Positions 24,804 through 34,341 are shown, counted from the first letter of the stretch. The stretch is DNA of 64,000 bases from an uncultured Pelagibacteraceae bacterium (GCA_902610585.1 CACLWE010000002.1:1-64000); one strand, 5' to 3'. Notes: generated by a model from the sequence alone, not told the origin. Numbers and translations are program-made.

Positions 24804-25426
24804 TGTTGTTGGTTGGTGTAACGGGCTCTATTGGGATGGGAAAGTCCACAGTTGCTCAAATGTTTAAAGAGCATGGTTACGGCGTTTATAATGCCGACGA
24901 TACGGTTCATTATATCTACGAAAACGACGGAGAGGTGATAGAAAAAGTAGAGAGACAATTTCCAGGCTCAACGAAAAATGGTGTAGTCAATCGACTAGCA
25001 TTAAGAGATATTCTAAATAAAGATCCTGATAAATTTAGAGATCTAGAACAAATTGTTCATCCTGTTACAAGGAAATACCAAATAATTTACATAAACAAAT
25101 TAATTGAAGAAGGAAAGACGGGTTGTGTTTTAGATATCCCACTACTCTTTGAAACTGGAGGAGAGAAATATGTAGACGTTTCTGTTGTGGTTACAGCGTC
25201 CGAAGCAACGCAACAATCTAGAGTGGTGTTGGAGAGAAAAGTACCGTTAGAGATTTTTAAAGCTATTAAAGATCAACAAATGCCAGACAGAGACAAATTA
25301 AAAAAAGCAGATTACATCATTTCAACCGATAACAATATTGAAGATACTAAATTAGAGGTAAAAGAAGTTGCTGCAAAAATTAAATTGATTAATCCAAAGG
25401 CGTGGAATACCTTCTTCAATCAATGA
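24803..25426 (+). CDS. coaE: Dephospho-CoA kinase
   Basis: Catalyses the last step of coenzyme A synthesis, phosphorylating dephospho-CoA. The P-loop GVTGSIGMGKST is at the N terminus, and ADDTVHYIYE and VLDIPLLFETGGE are the family acceptor and lid motifs. The start is a GTG whose first base is the last base of the aroE stop; no closer ATG precedes the P-loop. Length (207 residues) is normal. It ends in an ATGA overlap with dnaQ. Confidence 0.95.
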   Translation: MLLVGVTGSIGMGKSTVAQMFKEHGYGVYNADDTVHYIYENDGEVIEKVERQFPGSTKNGVVNRLALRDILNKDPDKFRDLEQIVHPVTRKYQIIYINKLIEEGKTGCVLDIPLLFETGGEKYVDVSVVVTASEATQQSRVVLERKVPLEIFKAIKDQQMPDRDKLKKADYIISTDNNIEDTKLEVKEVAAKIKLINPKAWNTFFNQ

Positions 25427-26133
25427 GACAAGTTGTTCTTGATACAGAAACCACCGGACTAAGGCCTTCAGAGGGTCACAGAGTCATTGAAATTGCCGCA
25501 ATAGAGATAATTGATTACCTTCCCACTGGTAAAACATACCAACAATATATTAATCCCCAGCGAGATGTGCCGGACTCATCATTTAATGTACATGGTTTGA
25601 GCTACGAATTTTTAAAAGACAAGCCTTTATTTGAGCATATTGTATCAGAGTTCTTAGAATTTTTAGGTAAAGATCCAATTATTGCTCACAATGTAGACTT
25701 CGATGTTGGCTTCTTAAATTACGAACTTAACACTTGTGGTAAAGAATCTCTTAAAAATGATAAAATTGACACTGTCTCGATTGCTAGAGAAAAATTTCCT
25801 GGCCAAAGTGTATCACTTGACGCGCTTTGTAAAAGATTTGCAATTGATAACAAGCAGAGAGAAAAACATTCAGCTACTATTGATACCGAGCTCTTAGCCC
25901 GTGTGTATATAGAACTAATGGATGCTCGCGAACTAAGCCTGGATCTAAGCGCCAAGTCAGTAACAGCCAACTCCATCCCTTCTTTTGATACTGAAAAAAT
26001 CAAGAATAGAAATCTAGCACCTCGAATTTCTGATCAAGAAAAAAAATCGCATGAAGAATTTATTCAAACACTAGGTGAGCACTCTATTTGGAAAAAAATT
26101 AATCAATCTAAAAACAATCAAACGAGTGAATAG
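25423..26133 (+). CDS. dnaQ: DNA polymerase III epsilon subunit (3'-5' proofreading exonuclease)
   Basis: The DEDDh exonuclease signature is complete: VVLDTETTGL at residues 4-13, AHNVDFDVGFLNYEL in the middle and HSATIDTELLARVY. The start at 25423 (MRQVVLD, 236 residues) makes a four-base ATGA overlap with coaE; an upstream in-frame start would add seven unlikely residues. The C-terminal tail is the polymerase-contacting part. Location beside coaE near the origin is standard in alphaproteobacteria. Confidence 0.95.
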   Translation: MRQVVLDTETTGLRPSEGHRVIEIAAIEIIDYLPTGKTYQQYINPQRDVPDSSFNVHGLSYEFLKDKPLFEHIVSEFLEFLGKDPIIAHNVDFDVGFLNYELNTCGKESLKNDKIDTVSIAREKFPGQSVSLDALCKRFAIDNKQREKHSATIDTELLARVYIELMDARELSLDLSAKSVTANSIPSFDTEKIKNRNLAPRISDQEKKSHEEFIQTLGEHSIWKKINQSKNNQTSE

Positions 26134-26938
26134 CAAAATTAATCATATTTCTAGCGATAACGGCAATTATCAAAAAGTACCTACGCCAGCCGCATCAGTA
26201 TTGCTAATACGAGATACTAAACAGCGGATAGAAGTGTTTATGATTAAAAGATCCATGAAAACAAATTTTGGTGGCGTATGGGTATTTCCAGGAGGTAAAA
26301 TTGATAATGAAGATATTTCAAATAATTATTTAAAATACAGCCCCCATCTTGATGATGTTTTAGCATCAGAAAGGCTTGGATTAAAAAAAGACGGCCTTTC
26401 ATATTGGGCTGCAAGTATAAGAGAGTGTTTTGAGGAAAGTGGAATTCTTCTTGCAAATAAAAAGGGAGTAAATTTAAAAAATACCTTTTTAAAAAATGAT
26501 GATATTAAAATAATAGATCAATACAAAAGAAAAATTCTACAGGGTGAAAATATTTTTTATGAAATGATAGATATTTTAAATTTAGAATTGGCAACAAATG
26601 AACTTGCATATATTTCGCACTGGGTTACTCCAAAAATAGAAAAAAGAAGATACAGCACTAGGTTTTTTATAGCCCGCACAACCGATCAGGTAGCCGTACA
26701 CGATGGCGTGGAAGGAGTTGAAAGCAAATGGATCAATCCTGAGAAAGCTCTTGAACAGTTTAAGGCTGGAGATTTTCCTATGATCATGCCAACAATTAAA
26801 AATCTTGAAATGATTTGTGGTTATGCTGATACTTCTGAGCTTTTATCTTTTATGAACAATAAAGATAAAAACGATATACCAAACGTTGAACCAGTTTTTG
26901 AGATTGTTGACGGTGAACCTAAATTAATCAGATACTAG
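26126..26938 (+). CDS. NUDIX hydrolase
   Basis: The Nudix box appears as GGKIDNED... followed, after an insertion, by AASIRECFEESGILL, so the metal-binding REXXEE helix is intact although the box carries a longer loop than usual. The sequence VPTPAASVLLIRD opens the fold and HWVTPKIEKRRYSTRFFIA is typical of the large alphaproteobacterial Nudix proteins beside dnaQ/secB. The substrate is unknown (CoA- or nucleotide-diphosphate-like compounds are possible). Start is uncertain: GTG at 26126 overlaps the dnaQ stop, while GTG at 26075 would add 17 residues. It ends convergent with secB, overlapping by four bases. Confidence 0.85.
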   Translation: MNSKINHISSDNGNYQKVPTPAASVLLIRDTKQRIEVFMIKRSMKTNFGGVWVFPGGKIDNEDISNNYLKYSPHLDDVLASERLGLKKDGLSYWAASIRECFEESGILLANKKGVNLKNTFLKNDDIKIIDQYKRKILQGENIFYEMIDILNLELATNELAYISHWVTPKIEKRRYSTRFFIARTTDQVAVHDGVEGVESKWINPEKALEQFKAGDFPMIMPTIKNLEMICGYADTSELLSFMNNKDKNDIPNVEPVFEIVDGEPKLIRY

Positions 26939-27357
26939 TTCTTACCTTTTTTTTTCTTATAAAGTTCAGCAAAATTTACAGGATCCAACATCAGTGGTGG
27001 TAAAGAACCATCAGCGTGTAGATCATAAATGATACGTCTTGCAAATGGAAAAAGTATTCTTGGACACTCCACTAATAAATAAGCTTCTTTAATATCATCA
27101 GTTAAATTTTCAATTTCAAACAAACCTACATACTTAAGATCAACTAAATATAAACTATCTTCACCGCGTCTGGCGCCAACATTAATTTGAAGTTCTATTT
27201 CATAGACTTCGGTACCTTTACGACTCTGAGCCTTAACATCAATGTTTGCATTAATAGTTGGTCTATCACTTCCAGGTTGAAATGATCCTGGGCCATTTGG
27301 ATTTTCAAAAGACAAGTCTCTAACAAATTGTGTGATAATTTTTGATTTCACATCCAT
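26935..27357 (-). CDS. secB: Protein-export chaperone SecB
   Basis: SecB holds preproteins unfolded and delivers them to SecA. The 140-residue protein shows the family pattern: KIITQFVRDLSFENPN at the start, VYEIELQINVGARR (peptide-binding strand), and the SecA-contacting LLVECPRILFPFARRII followed by PPLMLDPVNFAELY. It starts one base inside the end of fxsA, from which it is probably co-transcribed. Confidence 0.96.
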   Translation of the reverse strand: MDVKSKIITQFVRDLSFENPNGPGSFQPGSDRPTINANIDVKAQSRKGTEVYEIELQINVGARRGEDSLYLVDLKYVGLFEIENLTDDIKEAYLLVECPRILFPFARRIIYDLHADGSLPPLMLDPVNFAELYKKKKGKN

Positions 27358-27791
27358 TACTTTTTTTCCTCATCATCAATTTCAAAGTAATCACCTTCAA
27401 TAGTTGAGTTATGCTGATTATTTTGATTACCATATCGAGAAAGCATATAACTTGCTACTAACTTGATAAAAATTATTCTTGAGATCGGTATTAATCCTAG
27501 GAAACCTAAAGCATCAGTAAAAAACCCTGGCGTAATTAATAAAATACCTGAAATAAGTATAACAAGTCCTTCAAACATAGTTTGAACAGGCGCTTCAAGG
27601 TTTTGCAATTGTGTAGCTAATTTCTGAAATGTATTAATGCCTTGCTGGCGAACAAAAAAGACTCCTACAATCGCCGTAAGAAATATGAGCATAATGGTAT
27701 AAAGGGACCCGATTATACTGCCTATTTCAATAAATAAGCTAATTTCGATGATCGGAATAAGTATGAAAATTGCGATAAATATAAAAAACAA
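27357..27791 (-). CDS. fxsA: FxsA family membrane protein
   Basis: A 144-residue protein with three to four hydrophobic segments: IFIAIFILIPIIEISLFIEIG at the start, then YTIMLIFLTAIVGVFFVRQQG, which is the FxsA signature, and GLVILISGILLITPGFFTDALGF. FxsA is a small inner-membrane protein known for relieving phage T7 exclusion in E. coli; its native role is unknown. Start codon is a TTG; no ATG is available. It runs with secB on the minus strand and diverges from timA across a 66-base gap. Confidence 0.88.
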   Translation of the reverse strand: MFFIFIAIFILIPIIEISLFIEIGSIIGSLYTIMLIFLTAIVGVFFVRQQGINTFQKLATQLQNLEAPVQTMFEGLVILISGILLITPGFFTDALGFLGLIPISRIIFIKLVASYMLSRYGNQNNQHNSTIEGDYFEIDDEEKK

Positions 27792-27818
27792 AATAAAAAG
27801 TAAATATTGAAAGTTTAG

Positions 27819-27847
27819 TTTAAATCCCTAAATAAGGACTCTATAAT
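27819..27847 (+). promoter_or_regulatory. Sigma-70-like promoter of the Tim44-like gene
   Basis: TTTAAA at 27819-27824 and a perfect TATAAT at 27842-27847 are spaced by 17 bases in the gap to fxsA. Only ten bases separate the -10 box from the ATG at 27858, predicting a leader of three to five bases. Confidence 0.55.
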
Positions 27848-27857
27848 ATTTAAACTT

Positions 27858-28472
27858 ATGAGTGAAGCGTTTCAATACATAGATATTTTGATTTTAGCAA
27901 TTATTGCTGGCATAGTCCTCCTCCGTCTTAGAAGTGTTCTAGGAAGACGCACTGGTCATGAAAAAACAGACAAAACCTCTTATAATTATGAAACACCACA
28001 GACTTCACAGGAAGAAAAAGTAATACCAATTGAACCAAAAACTTCATCCAGTAAGCGCGAGGACGGCTGGTTTGATAACGATGACTTCTTGCAGGGAGCA
28101 GCAAATGCCTATGAGACTATTGTTACTAATTTCGAGAATGGCAACAAAGATGCATTAAAGTCTTTACTCTCTGACGATGTGTTAAATAGTTTTTCATCAG
28201 TTATTGATGAAAGAAACAGTAAGAGTGAAACAGTCGAATTTAATTTTATTGGAATTGAAAAGTCAGAAATTGTTCATAAAGATTTAAAGAAAAATCCAAT
28301 GGAAGTGACTGTAAGATTTATCTCTGAGATGATCACCTGTATCAAAAACAGTAAGGACGAAGTTATTTCTGGTAGCTTGAATCAAGTTCAAAAAATTACT
28401 GATGTTTGGACATTTGAAAAGATAAAAGATAAAAAAAGTTCGAATTGGCTGCTTACAGCGACTTCTGATTAA
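27858..28472 (+). CDS. Tim44/TimA domain membrane-anchored protein
   Basis: The 204-residue protein has one N-terminal membrane helix (IDILILAIIAGIVLLRLRSVLG) with a basic flank, a low-complexity linker to about residue 70, and a Tim44-type domain (FLQGAANAYETIVTNFENGNKDALKSLL at its start, DVWTFEKIKDKKSSNWLLTAT at its end). Alphaproteobacterial TimA is the presumed ancestor of mitochondrial Tim44; its bacterial role is not settled. Position opposite fxsA-secB is conserved. It converges with the thioesterase, overlapping by four bases. Confidence 0.88.
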   Translation: MSEAFQYIDILILAIIAGIVLLRLRSVLGRRTGHEKTDKTSYNYETPQTSQEEKVIPIEPKTSSSKREDGWFDNDDFLQGAANAYETIVTNFENGNKDALKSLLSDDVLNSFSSVIDERNSKSETVEFNFIGIEKSEIVHKDLKKNPMEVTVRFISEMITCIKNSKDEVISGSLNQVQKITDVWTFEKIKDKKSSNWLLTATSD

Positions 28473-28897
28473 TCAATTAAATACTTATTCAACTTTGTTC
28501 TTATATCGTCTGGAATAGTTGCAGATTTCATACTTTTTTGGTTGGTATTGACCCAAGTAATATTGGCTGAATTTAAAATTTCGTCTGATCCTACCCTATA
28601 TATTTCTTGTATGAATGTCATACTTGAGTTTCCAAGTTTCTTTACACCTGTGTAAACTTCAAGTTGATCATTCAGTCTTGCGGGACTTTTAAAATTCATT
28701 TGAACGCCAACAGTATGAAAATCGTTGCTCGTATTTTTTATATACTCATCTTGATTAAAACAATCCTCAAGCATTTCACTTAAAGAAATATCAAAATATG
28801 TTAAGTAATGAGAGTTATAGACTATTCTTTGACAATCTACTTCCGAGTAACGTACTTTTATTTTATTTAAGTGAGTTTTTTTATTTTTTAAAGACAT
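28469..28897 (-). CDS. Hot-dog acyl-CoA thioesterase (4HBT family)
   Basis: A 142-residue hot-dog fold protein. KVRYSEVDCQRIVYNSHYLTYFD is the 4-hydroxybenzoyl-CoA thioesterase/YbgC signature with the catalytic aspartate (EVD) and the YNSHYL helix. The central GVQMNFKSPARLND and QEIYR strands fit. The substrate is probably a short- or medium-chain acyl-CoA, unproven. It begins five bases after hslU ends, so it is probably in the hslVU transcript. Confidence 0.85.
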   Translation of the reverse strand: MSLKNKKTHLNKIKVRYSEVDCQRIVYNSHYLTYFDISLSEMLEDCFNQDEYIKNTSNDFHTVGVQMNFKSPARLNDQLEVYTGVKKLGNSSMTFIQEIYRVGSDEILNSANITWVNTNQKSMKSATIPDDIRTKLNKYLID

Positions 28898-28902
28898 AAA
28901 AA

Positions 28903-30207
28903 TTAAAGAATAAATTTAGAAAGATCAGTATCTTTTGATAATTCATTTACATTATCTTTTACGTAGTTTGCATCAATTGTTATTTTTTCTCCACTTTTAT
29001 CAGCTGCAGAAAAACTAATATCTTCCAGTACCCTCTCAAGAATTGTATGTAATCGACGAGCACCTATATTCTCAATGGTTGAGTTTATATCTACAGCAAG
29101 AGTTGCAATTGCATCGATGCCATCTTCGCTGAAGCTAATTTTAACATCCTCAGTACCCATGAGTGCCTCATATTGTTTGATAAGGCTATACTTAGGCTCA
29201 GTCAGAATACGTTTAAAGTCCTCCTGTGAAAGTGCTTTGAGATTAACTCTTATTGGCAGTCTGCCCTGTAATTCCGGCAGTAAATCTGAAGGCTTGGAAA
29301 GTTGAAATGCTCCAGATGCGATAAAAAGAATATGATCAGTTTTGATGGTCCCGTGTTTTGTATTTACTGTTGTGCCCTCAATTAAAGGTAACAAGTCTCT
29401 TTGCACCCCTTCTCTTGAAACATCACCACCAACCCTCTCGCTTCTCGCACATACTTTGTCTATTTCATCAATAAATACAATTCCATTATCCTCAACCGCT
29501 TTTTTTGCCTCATTTACAATTTGATCAGTATCAATCAGCTTATCTGACTCTTCATTCACAAGGATTTCATAAGAGTCCGCTACTGTTGTTTTCTTCTTCT
29601 TAGTTTTTGGCCCCATGGCTTTACCGAGCATATCGTTCAGATTTATCATTCCTATACCTGCACCTTGTCCACCTTGAAGGTCAATTGTCGGGAACGACCC
29701 AGTGTCTTGAACAGCTATTTCTATTTCTTTCTCATTGAGTTCATTATTTCTAAGTTTTTTTCTGAAACTCTCTCTTGTTGCTGGCCCAGAACCTGGTCCA
29801 ACTAATGCATCAAGCACACGTTCTTCAGCAGCTAATTGTGCTTTTGCTTTGACTTCTTTTCTCTTTATCTCACGAACCATTGTAATTGCTATTTCAATTA
29901 AGTAGCGAACAATGGATTCTACATCTCTTCCTACATAACCAACTTCTGTAAATTTAGTTGCCTCAACTTTTATAAAAGGTGCTTGTGCTAATTTTGAAAG
30001 TCTTCTAGAAATTTCGGTTTTACCAATGCCAGTTGGACCGATCATTAAAATATTTTTTGGAAGAACTTCTTCTCTCATATCTTCTGGTAATTGTTGCCGT
30101 CTCCAACGATTTCTCAATGCGATAGCAACAGATTTTTTTGCATCATCTTGTCCAATTATATATCTATCAAGTTCGGAAACAATTTCCCTTGGTGAAAACG
30201 CTTGCAT
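28903..30207 (-). CDS. hslU: ATP-dependent protease ATPase subunit HslU
   Basis: HslU unfolds substrates for the HslV peptidase. The 434 residues include [21 protein letters not shown] at the N terminus, the Walker A loop [14 protein letters not shown] near 53-60, GYVGRDVE pore/substrate region, the Walker [11 protein letters not shown], the sensor with GRLPIRVNL and the C-terminal [18 protein letters not shown] and LSKFIL tail that inserts into HslV. Complete. It lies three bases downstream of hslV. Confidence 0.98.
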   Translation of the reverse strand: MQAFSPREIVSELDRYIIGQDDAKKSVAIALRNRWRRQQLPEDMREEVLPKNILMIGPTGIGKTEISRRLSKLAQAPFIKVEATKFTEVGYVGRDVESIVRYLIEIAITMVREIKRKEVKAKAQLAAEERVLDALVGPGSGPATRESFRKKLRNNELNEKEIEIAVQDTGSFPTIDLQGGQGAGIGMINLNDMLGKAMGPKTKKKKTTVADSYEILVNEESDKLIDTDQIVNEAKKAVEDNGIVFIDEIDKVCARSERVGGDVSREGVQRDLLPLIEGTTVNTKHGTIKTDHILFIASGAFQLSKPSDLLPELQGRLPIRVNLKALSQEDFKRILTEPKYSLIKQYEALMGTEDVKISFSEDGIDAIATLAVDINSTIENIGARRLHTILERVLEDISFSAADKSGEKITIDANYVKDNVNELSKDTDLSKFIL

Positions 30208-30210
30208 TAT

Positions 30211-30762
30211 CTAATACTCAATTTTTTCAAGTGTTACATTGCTGTTTGTAAAAATACAGATCTCACCAGCAATTTTTAGTGACTTCAAAGCAATTTCTTC
30301 AGCAGTAAGATCAGTATCAATAAGGGCTTTAGCAGCAGATAGTGCATAATTACCACCGCTACCAATACCAATAATTGACCCTTCAGGGTCTAACACATCA
30401 CCCATTCCAGTAATAAGAAGTGATGTAGAAGAGTCTGCAACCGTAAGAAGTGCTTCTAGACGCCTTAAATATTTGTCGGTGCGCCAATCTTTCGCCAGTT
30501 CAACACATGCCCTGGTAAGCTGTTTAGGATGCTTTTCTAGTTTCGCTTCCAGTCTTTCAAATAAAGTAAATGCATCTGCAGTTGCTCCGGCAAAACCAGC
30601 AATAACACTACCATCACCTATTTTTCTAACCTTTTGGGCAGTGCCTTTAATGACTGTATTTCCAAGACTAACTTGCCCATCACCGGCGACAACAACCTGA
30701 TTGCCTTTTCTTACACTAATAATAGTTGTGCCGTGCCATGACTGACTTTGTTGATTTTCCAT
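30211..30762 (-). CDS. hslV: ATP-dependent protease peptidase subunit HslV
   Basis: A proteasome-beta-like N-terminal threonine peptidase of 183 residues. [25 protein letters not shown] is the family start; Thr12 (after an 11-residue propeptide ending HG) should become the nucleophile after self-processing. Such short propeptides are usual in alphaproteobacteria. [16 protein letters not shown] in the C-terminal half is typical. It is the first gene of hslV-hslU-thioesterase and diverges from hisB over 114 bases. Confidence 0.98.
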   Translation of the reverse strand: MENQQSQSWHGTTIISVRKGNQVVVAGDGQVSLGNTVIKGTAQKVRKIGDGSVIAGFAGATADAFTLFERLEAKLEKHPKQLTRACVELAKDWRTDKYLRRLEALLTVADSSTSLLITGMGDVLDPEGSIIGIGSGGNYALSAAKALIDTDLTAEEIALKSLKIAGEICIFTNSNVTLEKIEY

Positions 30763-30770
30763 GATTAATG

Positions 30771-30800
30771 TAATGTGGCTATTTATTTATTAACTTCAAG
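30771..30800 (-). promoter_or_regulatory. Heat-shock (RpoH)-like promoter candidate for hslVU
   Basis: Read leftward, CTTGAAG (30794-30800) and CCACATTA (30771-30778) are spaced by 15 bases and resemble the sigma-32 pattern CTTGAAA / CCCCATNT. HslVU is a classic heat-shock operon. The -10-like element is only eight bases before the start codon, which would leave almost no leader and lowers confidence. Confidence 0.35.
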
Positions 30801-30876
30801 CCCTGACTTTTCATTAAAAATTACATTTTTATAGATAATTCAGTGATTTATTGATAGAAACCGACTGGATTTTGTT

Positions 30877-31476
30877 ATGAGAACAGCAGAGTATAAAAGA
30901 AACACCAAAGAAACCTCCATCTCTGTCGATATAAATATCGACGGAACAGGTAAGTACGATATCAAAACTGGCATAGGATTTCTTGACCATATGCTTGAAC
31001 AACTATCAAAGCACTCACTTATTGATATGAAAATAAAAGCAACAGGAGATACTTACATTGACTATCACCATACGACTGAGGATACAGGAATTGCAATTGG
31101 TGAATGTTTATCAAAAGCATTGGGTAATCGACAAGGTATTACACGTTATGCGCACTCATATATTCCAATGGATGAGACTTTATCAAGAGTTGCGCTTGAT
31201 TTATCAAATAGACCTTATCTAATTTGGAAAGTACAATTTAGTACTCCAAAGATAACTTCTTCTCAAGGTGATTTTGATACTGAATTATTTAAAGAATGGT
31301 TCCAAGCTTTTGCACAAGCAAGCGGTACAACATTACATGTAGAAAATATTTATGGAGAAAATAACCATCATATAATTGAATCTTGCTTCAAGGCTTTGGC
31401 AAGAAGTTTAAGAAATGCTGTTGCGATTAACGAGCGAGAGGGAATGAATATTCCTTCTACCAAAGGACAACTTTAA
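30877..31476 (+). CDS. hisB: Imidazoleglycerol-phosphate dehydratase
   Basis: HisB dehydrates imidazole-glycerol phosphate in histidine synthesis. The monofunctional 199-residue form shows the metal-binding histidine motifs [28 protein letters not shown], and the mirror set [19 protein letters not shown]. No phosphatase domain is fused, as is usual in alphaproteobacteria. It is the first gene of the rightward his-containing unit and is followed two bases later by bcp. Confidence 0.97.
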   Translation: MRTAEYKRNTKETSISVDINIDGTGKYDIKTGIGFLDHMLEQLSKHSLIDMKIKATGDTYIDYHHTTEDTGIAIGECLSKALGNRQGITRYAHSYIPMDETLSRVALDLSNRPYLIWKVQFSTPKITSSQGDFDTELFKEWFQAFAQASGTTLHVENIYGENNHHIIESCFKALARSLRNAVAINEREGMNIPSTKGQL

Positions 31477-31478
31477 CA

Positions 31479-31937
31479 ATGATTAAAGAAGGCCAAAAAT
31501 TATCTTCATTCAAACTTAAAAATCAAAAGGATGAAGAAGTTAAATTTCCTACAAAAGAAGACACGGTAATTTATTTTTATCCCAAAGCTGATACTCCAGG
31601 TTGTACAAAAGAGTCTTGTGATTTCCAAAGTAATCTTCGAAAGTTAAACAATCTAAAGGTTAGAGTTTATGGTATATCTAAAGACACTGTTCAAAAACAA
31701 AATAAATTTGCTGAAAAATACAAATTAAAATTTGACCTTCTTTCTGATGAGAGTGATAAAATCTGTGAGAAATTTGGGGTATGGGTTAAAAAAAGTATGT
31801 ATGGCAGAACGTACAAGGGCATAGAAAGATCTACATTTCTTATTATGAAAGGCAAGGTTGTAAAGGTTTGGAGAAAAGTGAAAGTAAATAATCATGTAGA
31901 GGAAGTTATTGATACTATTAAAAAAATAAATAAATGA
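31479..31937 (+). CDS. bcp: Bcp-type thioredoxin-dependent peroxiredoxin
   Basis: The motif YFYPKADTPGCTKESCDFQ holds the peroxidatic cysteine and, five residues on, the resolving cysteine of atypical 2-Cys Bcp/PrxQ enzymes, which reduce peroxides with thioredoxin. YGISKDTVQKQNKFAEKY and the later GRTYKGIERSTFLI support this. 152 residues is normal. It lies between hisB and hisH and overlaps hisH by four bases, an unusual guest in a his cluster. Confidence 0.95.
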   Translation: MIKEGQKLSSFKLKNQKDEEVKFPTKEDTVIYFYPKADTPGCTKESCDFQSNLRKLNNLKVRVYGISKDTVQKQNKFAEKYKLKFDLLSDESDKICEKFGVWVKKSMYGRTYKGIERSTFLIMKGKVVKVWRKVKVNNHVEEVIDTIKKINK

Positions 31938-32572
31938 AGTTAGTAATTATCAACTACGGCTCAGGAAATTTACATTCAGTACACAAGGCATTTGAAGTCG
32001 TAAATAATAACTTAGAAAATCCATATGAGATTATCGTTACAAATACACCATCTGAAATATTAAATGCCGATAAATTAGTTCTTCCCGGTGTAGGAGCTTT
32101 TCAAGATTGTAAGAACGCAATTCACAAAATAGACGGTTTGTTTGAAAGTCTTGAACAACTGGTAATTGTTGAAAAAAAAGCTTTTATGGGCATTTGTGTT
32201 GGTATGCAATTACTAGCAGAAAAATCTTTGGAATTCGGTGAATGTGAGGGCTTTGGATGGATACCTGGAGAAGTAATCAAGATCGAGGCTCCGGTTGATT
32301 ATAAAATTCCACACATGGGATGGAATGAAATTACTTATAGTAATCATGAATTACTGATTAATATTCCACAAAATACTGATTTTTATTTTGTGCACAGCTA
32401 TTACTTTAGAACTAAAAAAAATGAAAATTGCATTGCAACTACAAATTATCCAAATCCAATTACTGCAGCAGTAATTAAGGAAAACATTTTTGGTACACAA
32501 TTTCATCCAGAAAAAAGTCATAATAACGGAAAAAAAATAATTAAAAACTTTCTCGAGTGGGAACCTTCATGA
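31934..32572 (+). CDS. hisH: Imidazole glycerol phosphate synthase, glutaminase subunit
   Basis: A class I glutamine amidotransferase of 212 residues supplying ammonia to HisF. The nucleophile is in MGICVGMQLLAE, and the His-Glu pair in GTQFHPEKSHN. The start IINYGSGNLHSVHKAF is the HisH signature. It overlaps bcp by four bases and hisA by four bases (ATGA). Confidence 0.97.
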   Translation: MKLVIINYGSGNLHSVHKAFEVVNNNLENPYEIIVTNTPSEILNADKLVLPGVGAFQDCKNAIHKIDGLFESLEQLVIVEKKAFMGICVGMQLLAEKSLEFGECEGFGWIPGEVIKIEAPVDYKIPHMGWNEITYSNHELLINIPQNTDFYFVHSYYFRTKKNENCIATTNYPNPITAAVIKENIFGTQFHPEKSHNNGKKIIKNFLEWEPS

Positions 32573-33291
32573 TTTTATTTCCAGCGATTGATTTAAAAGA
32601 TGGAAAGTGTGTAAGATTAAAACAAGGTGATTTTAAAAAATCAACAACATACAACGAGTCACCGTTAGAACAGGCTAAAATTTTTGAAGATTTAGGCGTG
32701 GAATATTTACATTGCGTTGACTTAGATGGCGCGCTCAAGGGCAATTTTGAAAATATTAAGTCTATTGAGCAAATAAAAAATAGCACGAATCTTAAAATTC
32801 AGTTCGGTGGTGGAGTTAGGAATATAGAGAGAGTCGAAAGACTCATTAATATTGGTGTTAATAATGTGATTATCGGAACATCAGTATTTGAAAATAAATC
32901 TTTTTTTGAGGAATCAGTTTGCAATTATCCTAATCGAATTTCAATTGCTCTCGACATTAAGCAAAACCAAATTGCTACAAAAGGTTGGAAAGAGCTAAAA
33001 GATTTACAAATTTCTGATTTCTTTAAAAGTATAGAATATCTTAATATCAACTCAATAATTATTACTGACGTTATGAGGGATGGTATGAAGCAAGGAATTA
33101 ACTTTGAAATGCTAGAAAATTTAATGGTTCAAACAGAGTTTGACTGTGTTGCATCAGGTGGTGTATCAAATATCACGGACCTTATTAACCTGAAGAAAAA
33201 AAATTATTCACAAATGAAAGGTGTAATTGTAGGTAAGGCAATTTACGACAAAAATATTGATATTGATGAGGCATTAAAGATAGTTAGATAG
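32569..33291 (+). CDS. hisA: ProFAR isomerase HisA
   Basis: A (beta/alpha)8 barrel isomerase of the histidine pathway. The start [20 protein letters not shown] gives the catalytic aspartate, [17 protein letters not shown] and [14 protein letters not shown] follow, and [12 protein letters not shown] with GVIVGKAIY are the phosphate-binding loops. I use the ATG at 32569 (240 residues), in a four-base overlap with hisH; an upstream GTG would add four residues. Confidence 0.97.
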   Translation: MILFPAIDLKDGKCVRLKQGDFKKSTTYNESPLEQAKIFEDLGVEYLHCVDLDGALKGNFENIKSIEQIKNSTNLKIQFGGGVRNIERVERLINIGVNNVIIGTSVFENKSFFEESVCNYPNRISIALDIKQNQIATKGWKELKDLQISDFFKSIEYLNINSIIITDVMRDGMKQGINFEMLENLMVQTEFDCVASGGVSNITDLINLKKKNYSQMKGVIVGKAIYDKNIDIDEALKIVR

Positions 33292-33292
33292 A

Positions 33293-34051
33293 ATGTTAAA
33301 AAAAAGAATCATACCTTGTTTAGATGTTGATCGTGGGAGAGTTGTTAAAGGTGTCAATTTTGTTGACTTAATTGATGCTGGTGATCCTGTTGAACAAGCA
33401 AAAATCTATAATTCTGAGGGAGCTGACGAGCTTTGCTTTCTTGATATAACTGCATCAAGTGACGATAGAGAAACTCTCTTTGAGGTTGTAAAAAAAACTG
33501 CTGAGAATTGTTTCATACCACTCACTGTTGGTGGAGGTGTCAGGACCATTGATGATATATCTCGTTTGCTTCATCATGGAGCAGATAAAGTGTCTGTAAA
33601 TACAGCTGCAGTTGAAAATATTAACCTGGTTGCAAAAGCAGCAAAGAAATATGGTTCCTCAACAATAGTTATAGCTGTGGATGCAAAAAAAACTGGAGAC
33701 AAAAGTTGGAATATATTTACTCATGGGGGAAGAAAGTCTACAGATATTGATGCATTAGAATATTGTATTGAAGTCGCTAATTTAGGAGCTGGTGAAATAT
33801 TACTAACCTCAATGGACAGAGATGGAACAAAAATAGGATTTGATAATGAATTATTGAGTACTGTCTCATCCTCTATTGATATTCCTGTTATTGCCTCAGG
33901 AGGCGTTGGAAACCTCGAGCACTTTGTTGAAGGGGTATTAAAGGGGGGAGCTAGCGCTCTATTAGCTGCTTCTATTTTTCACTTTGGAGAATATAGTATT
34001 AAAGATGTAAAAACATATCTTGCTGAACAAAATATAGCAGTTAGGATTTAA
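33293..34051 (+). CDS. hisF: Imidazole glycerol phosphate synthase, cyclase subunit
   Basis: The barrel partner of HisH, forming imidazole-glycerol phosphate and [24 protein letters not shown] has the catalytic aspartate, [18 protein letters not shown] and [12 protein letters not shown] the second aspartate, and [13 protein letters not shown] the phosphate loop. Complete at 252 residues. It begins one base after the hisA stop. Confidence 0.98.
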   Translation: MLKKRIIPCLDVDRGRVVKGVNFVDLIDAGDPVEQAKIYNSEGADELCFLDITASSDDRETLFEVVKKTAENCFIPLTVGGGVRTIDDISRLLHHGADKVSVNTAAVENINLVAKAAKKYGSSTIVIAVDAKKTGDKSWNIFTHGGRKSTDIDALEYCIEVANLGAGEILLTSMDRDGTKIGFDNELLSTVSSSIDIPVIASGGVGNLEHFVEGVLKGGASALLAASIFHFGEYSIKDVKTYLAEQNIAVRI

Positions 34052-34053
34052 TT

Positions 34054-34341
34054 ATGAAAGGTTATTGGGTAGTAAAAGTCAATGTATTAAATCCGGACAA
34101 GCAAAAATTGTATGCAGAGTACGCAACTGAGGCGGTCAAAAAATACAATGGTAAATTTTTAGTACGGGGTGGCGAACAAACAACTATGGAAGGTAAAGAG
34201 TTTAAAAGAAACGTCATAGTTGAGTATGAGACAATTGAAATAGCTAAACAGGCTTATAACTCAGAAGAATATCAAAATGCAAAAAAAATCTTGGGAGACG
34301 AAAAGGATAGAATTTTTGCAATTGTTGAGGGAGTGGAATGA
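34054..34341 (+). CDS. DUF1330 family dimeric alpha-beta barrel protein
   Basis: A 95-residue ferredoxin-like alpha/beta protein. The first strand YWVVKVNVLNPDKQKLY, NGKFLVRGGEQTTMEG and the RNVIVEYETIEIAKQAYNS end are diagnostic for DUF1330. Function is unknown; related folds include monooxygenase-like and heme-degrading proteins, but no catalytic residue can be assigned. It is tightly placed between hisF (two bases) and hisE (four-base overlap), so it is co-expressed with histidine genes, with no obvious metabolic reason. Confidence 0.85.
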   Translation: MKGYWVVKVNVLNPDKQKLYAEYATEAVKKYNGKFLVRGGEQTTMEGKEFKRNVIVEYETIEIAKQAYNSEEYQNAKKILGDEKDRIFAIVEGVE

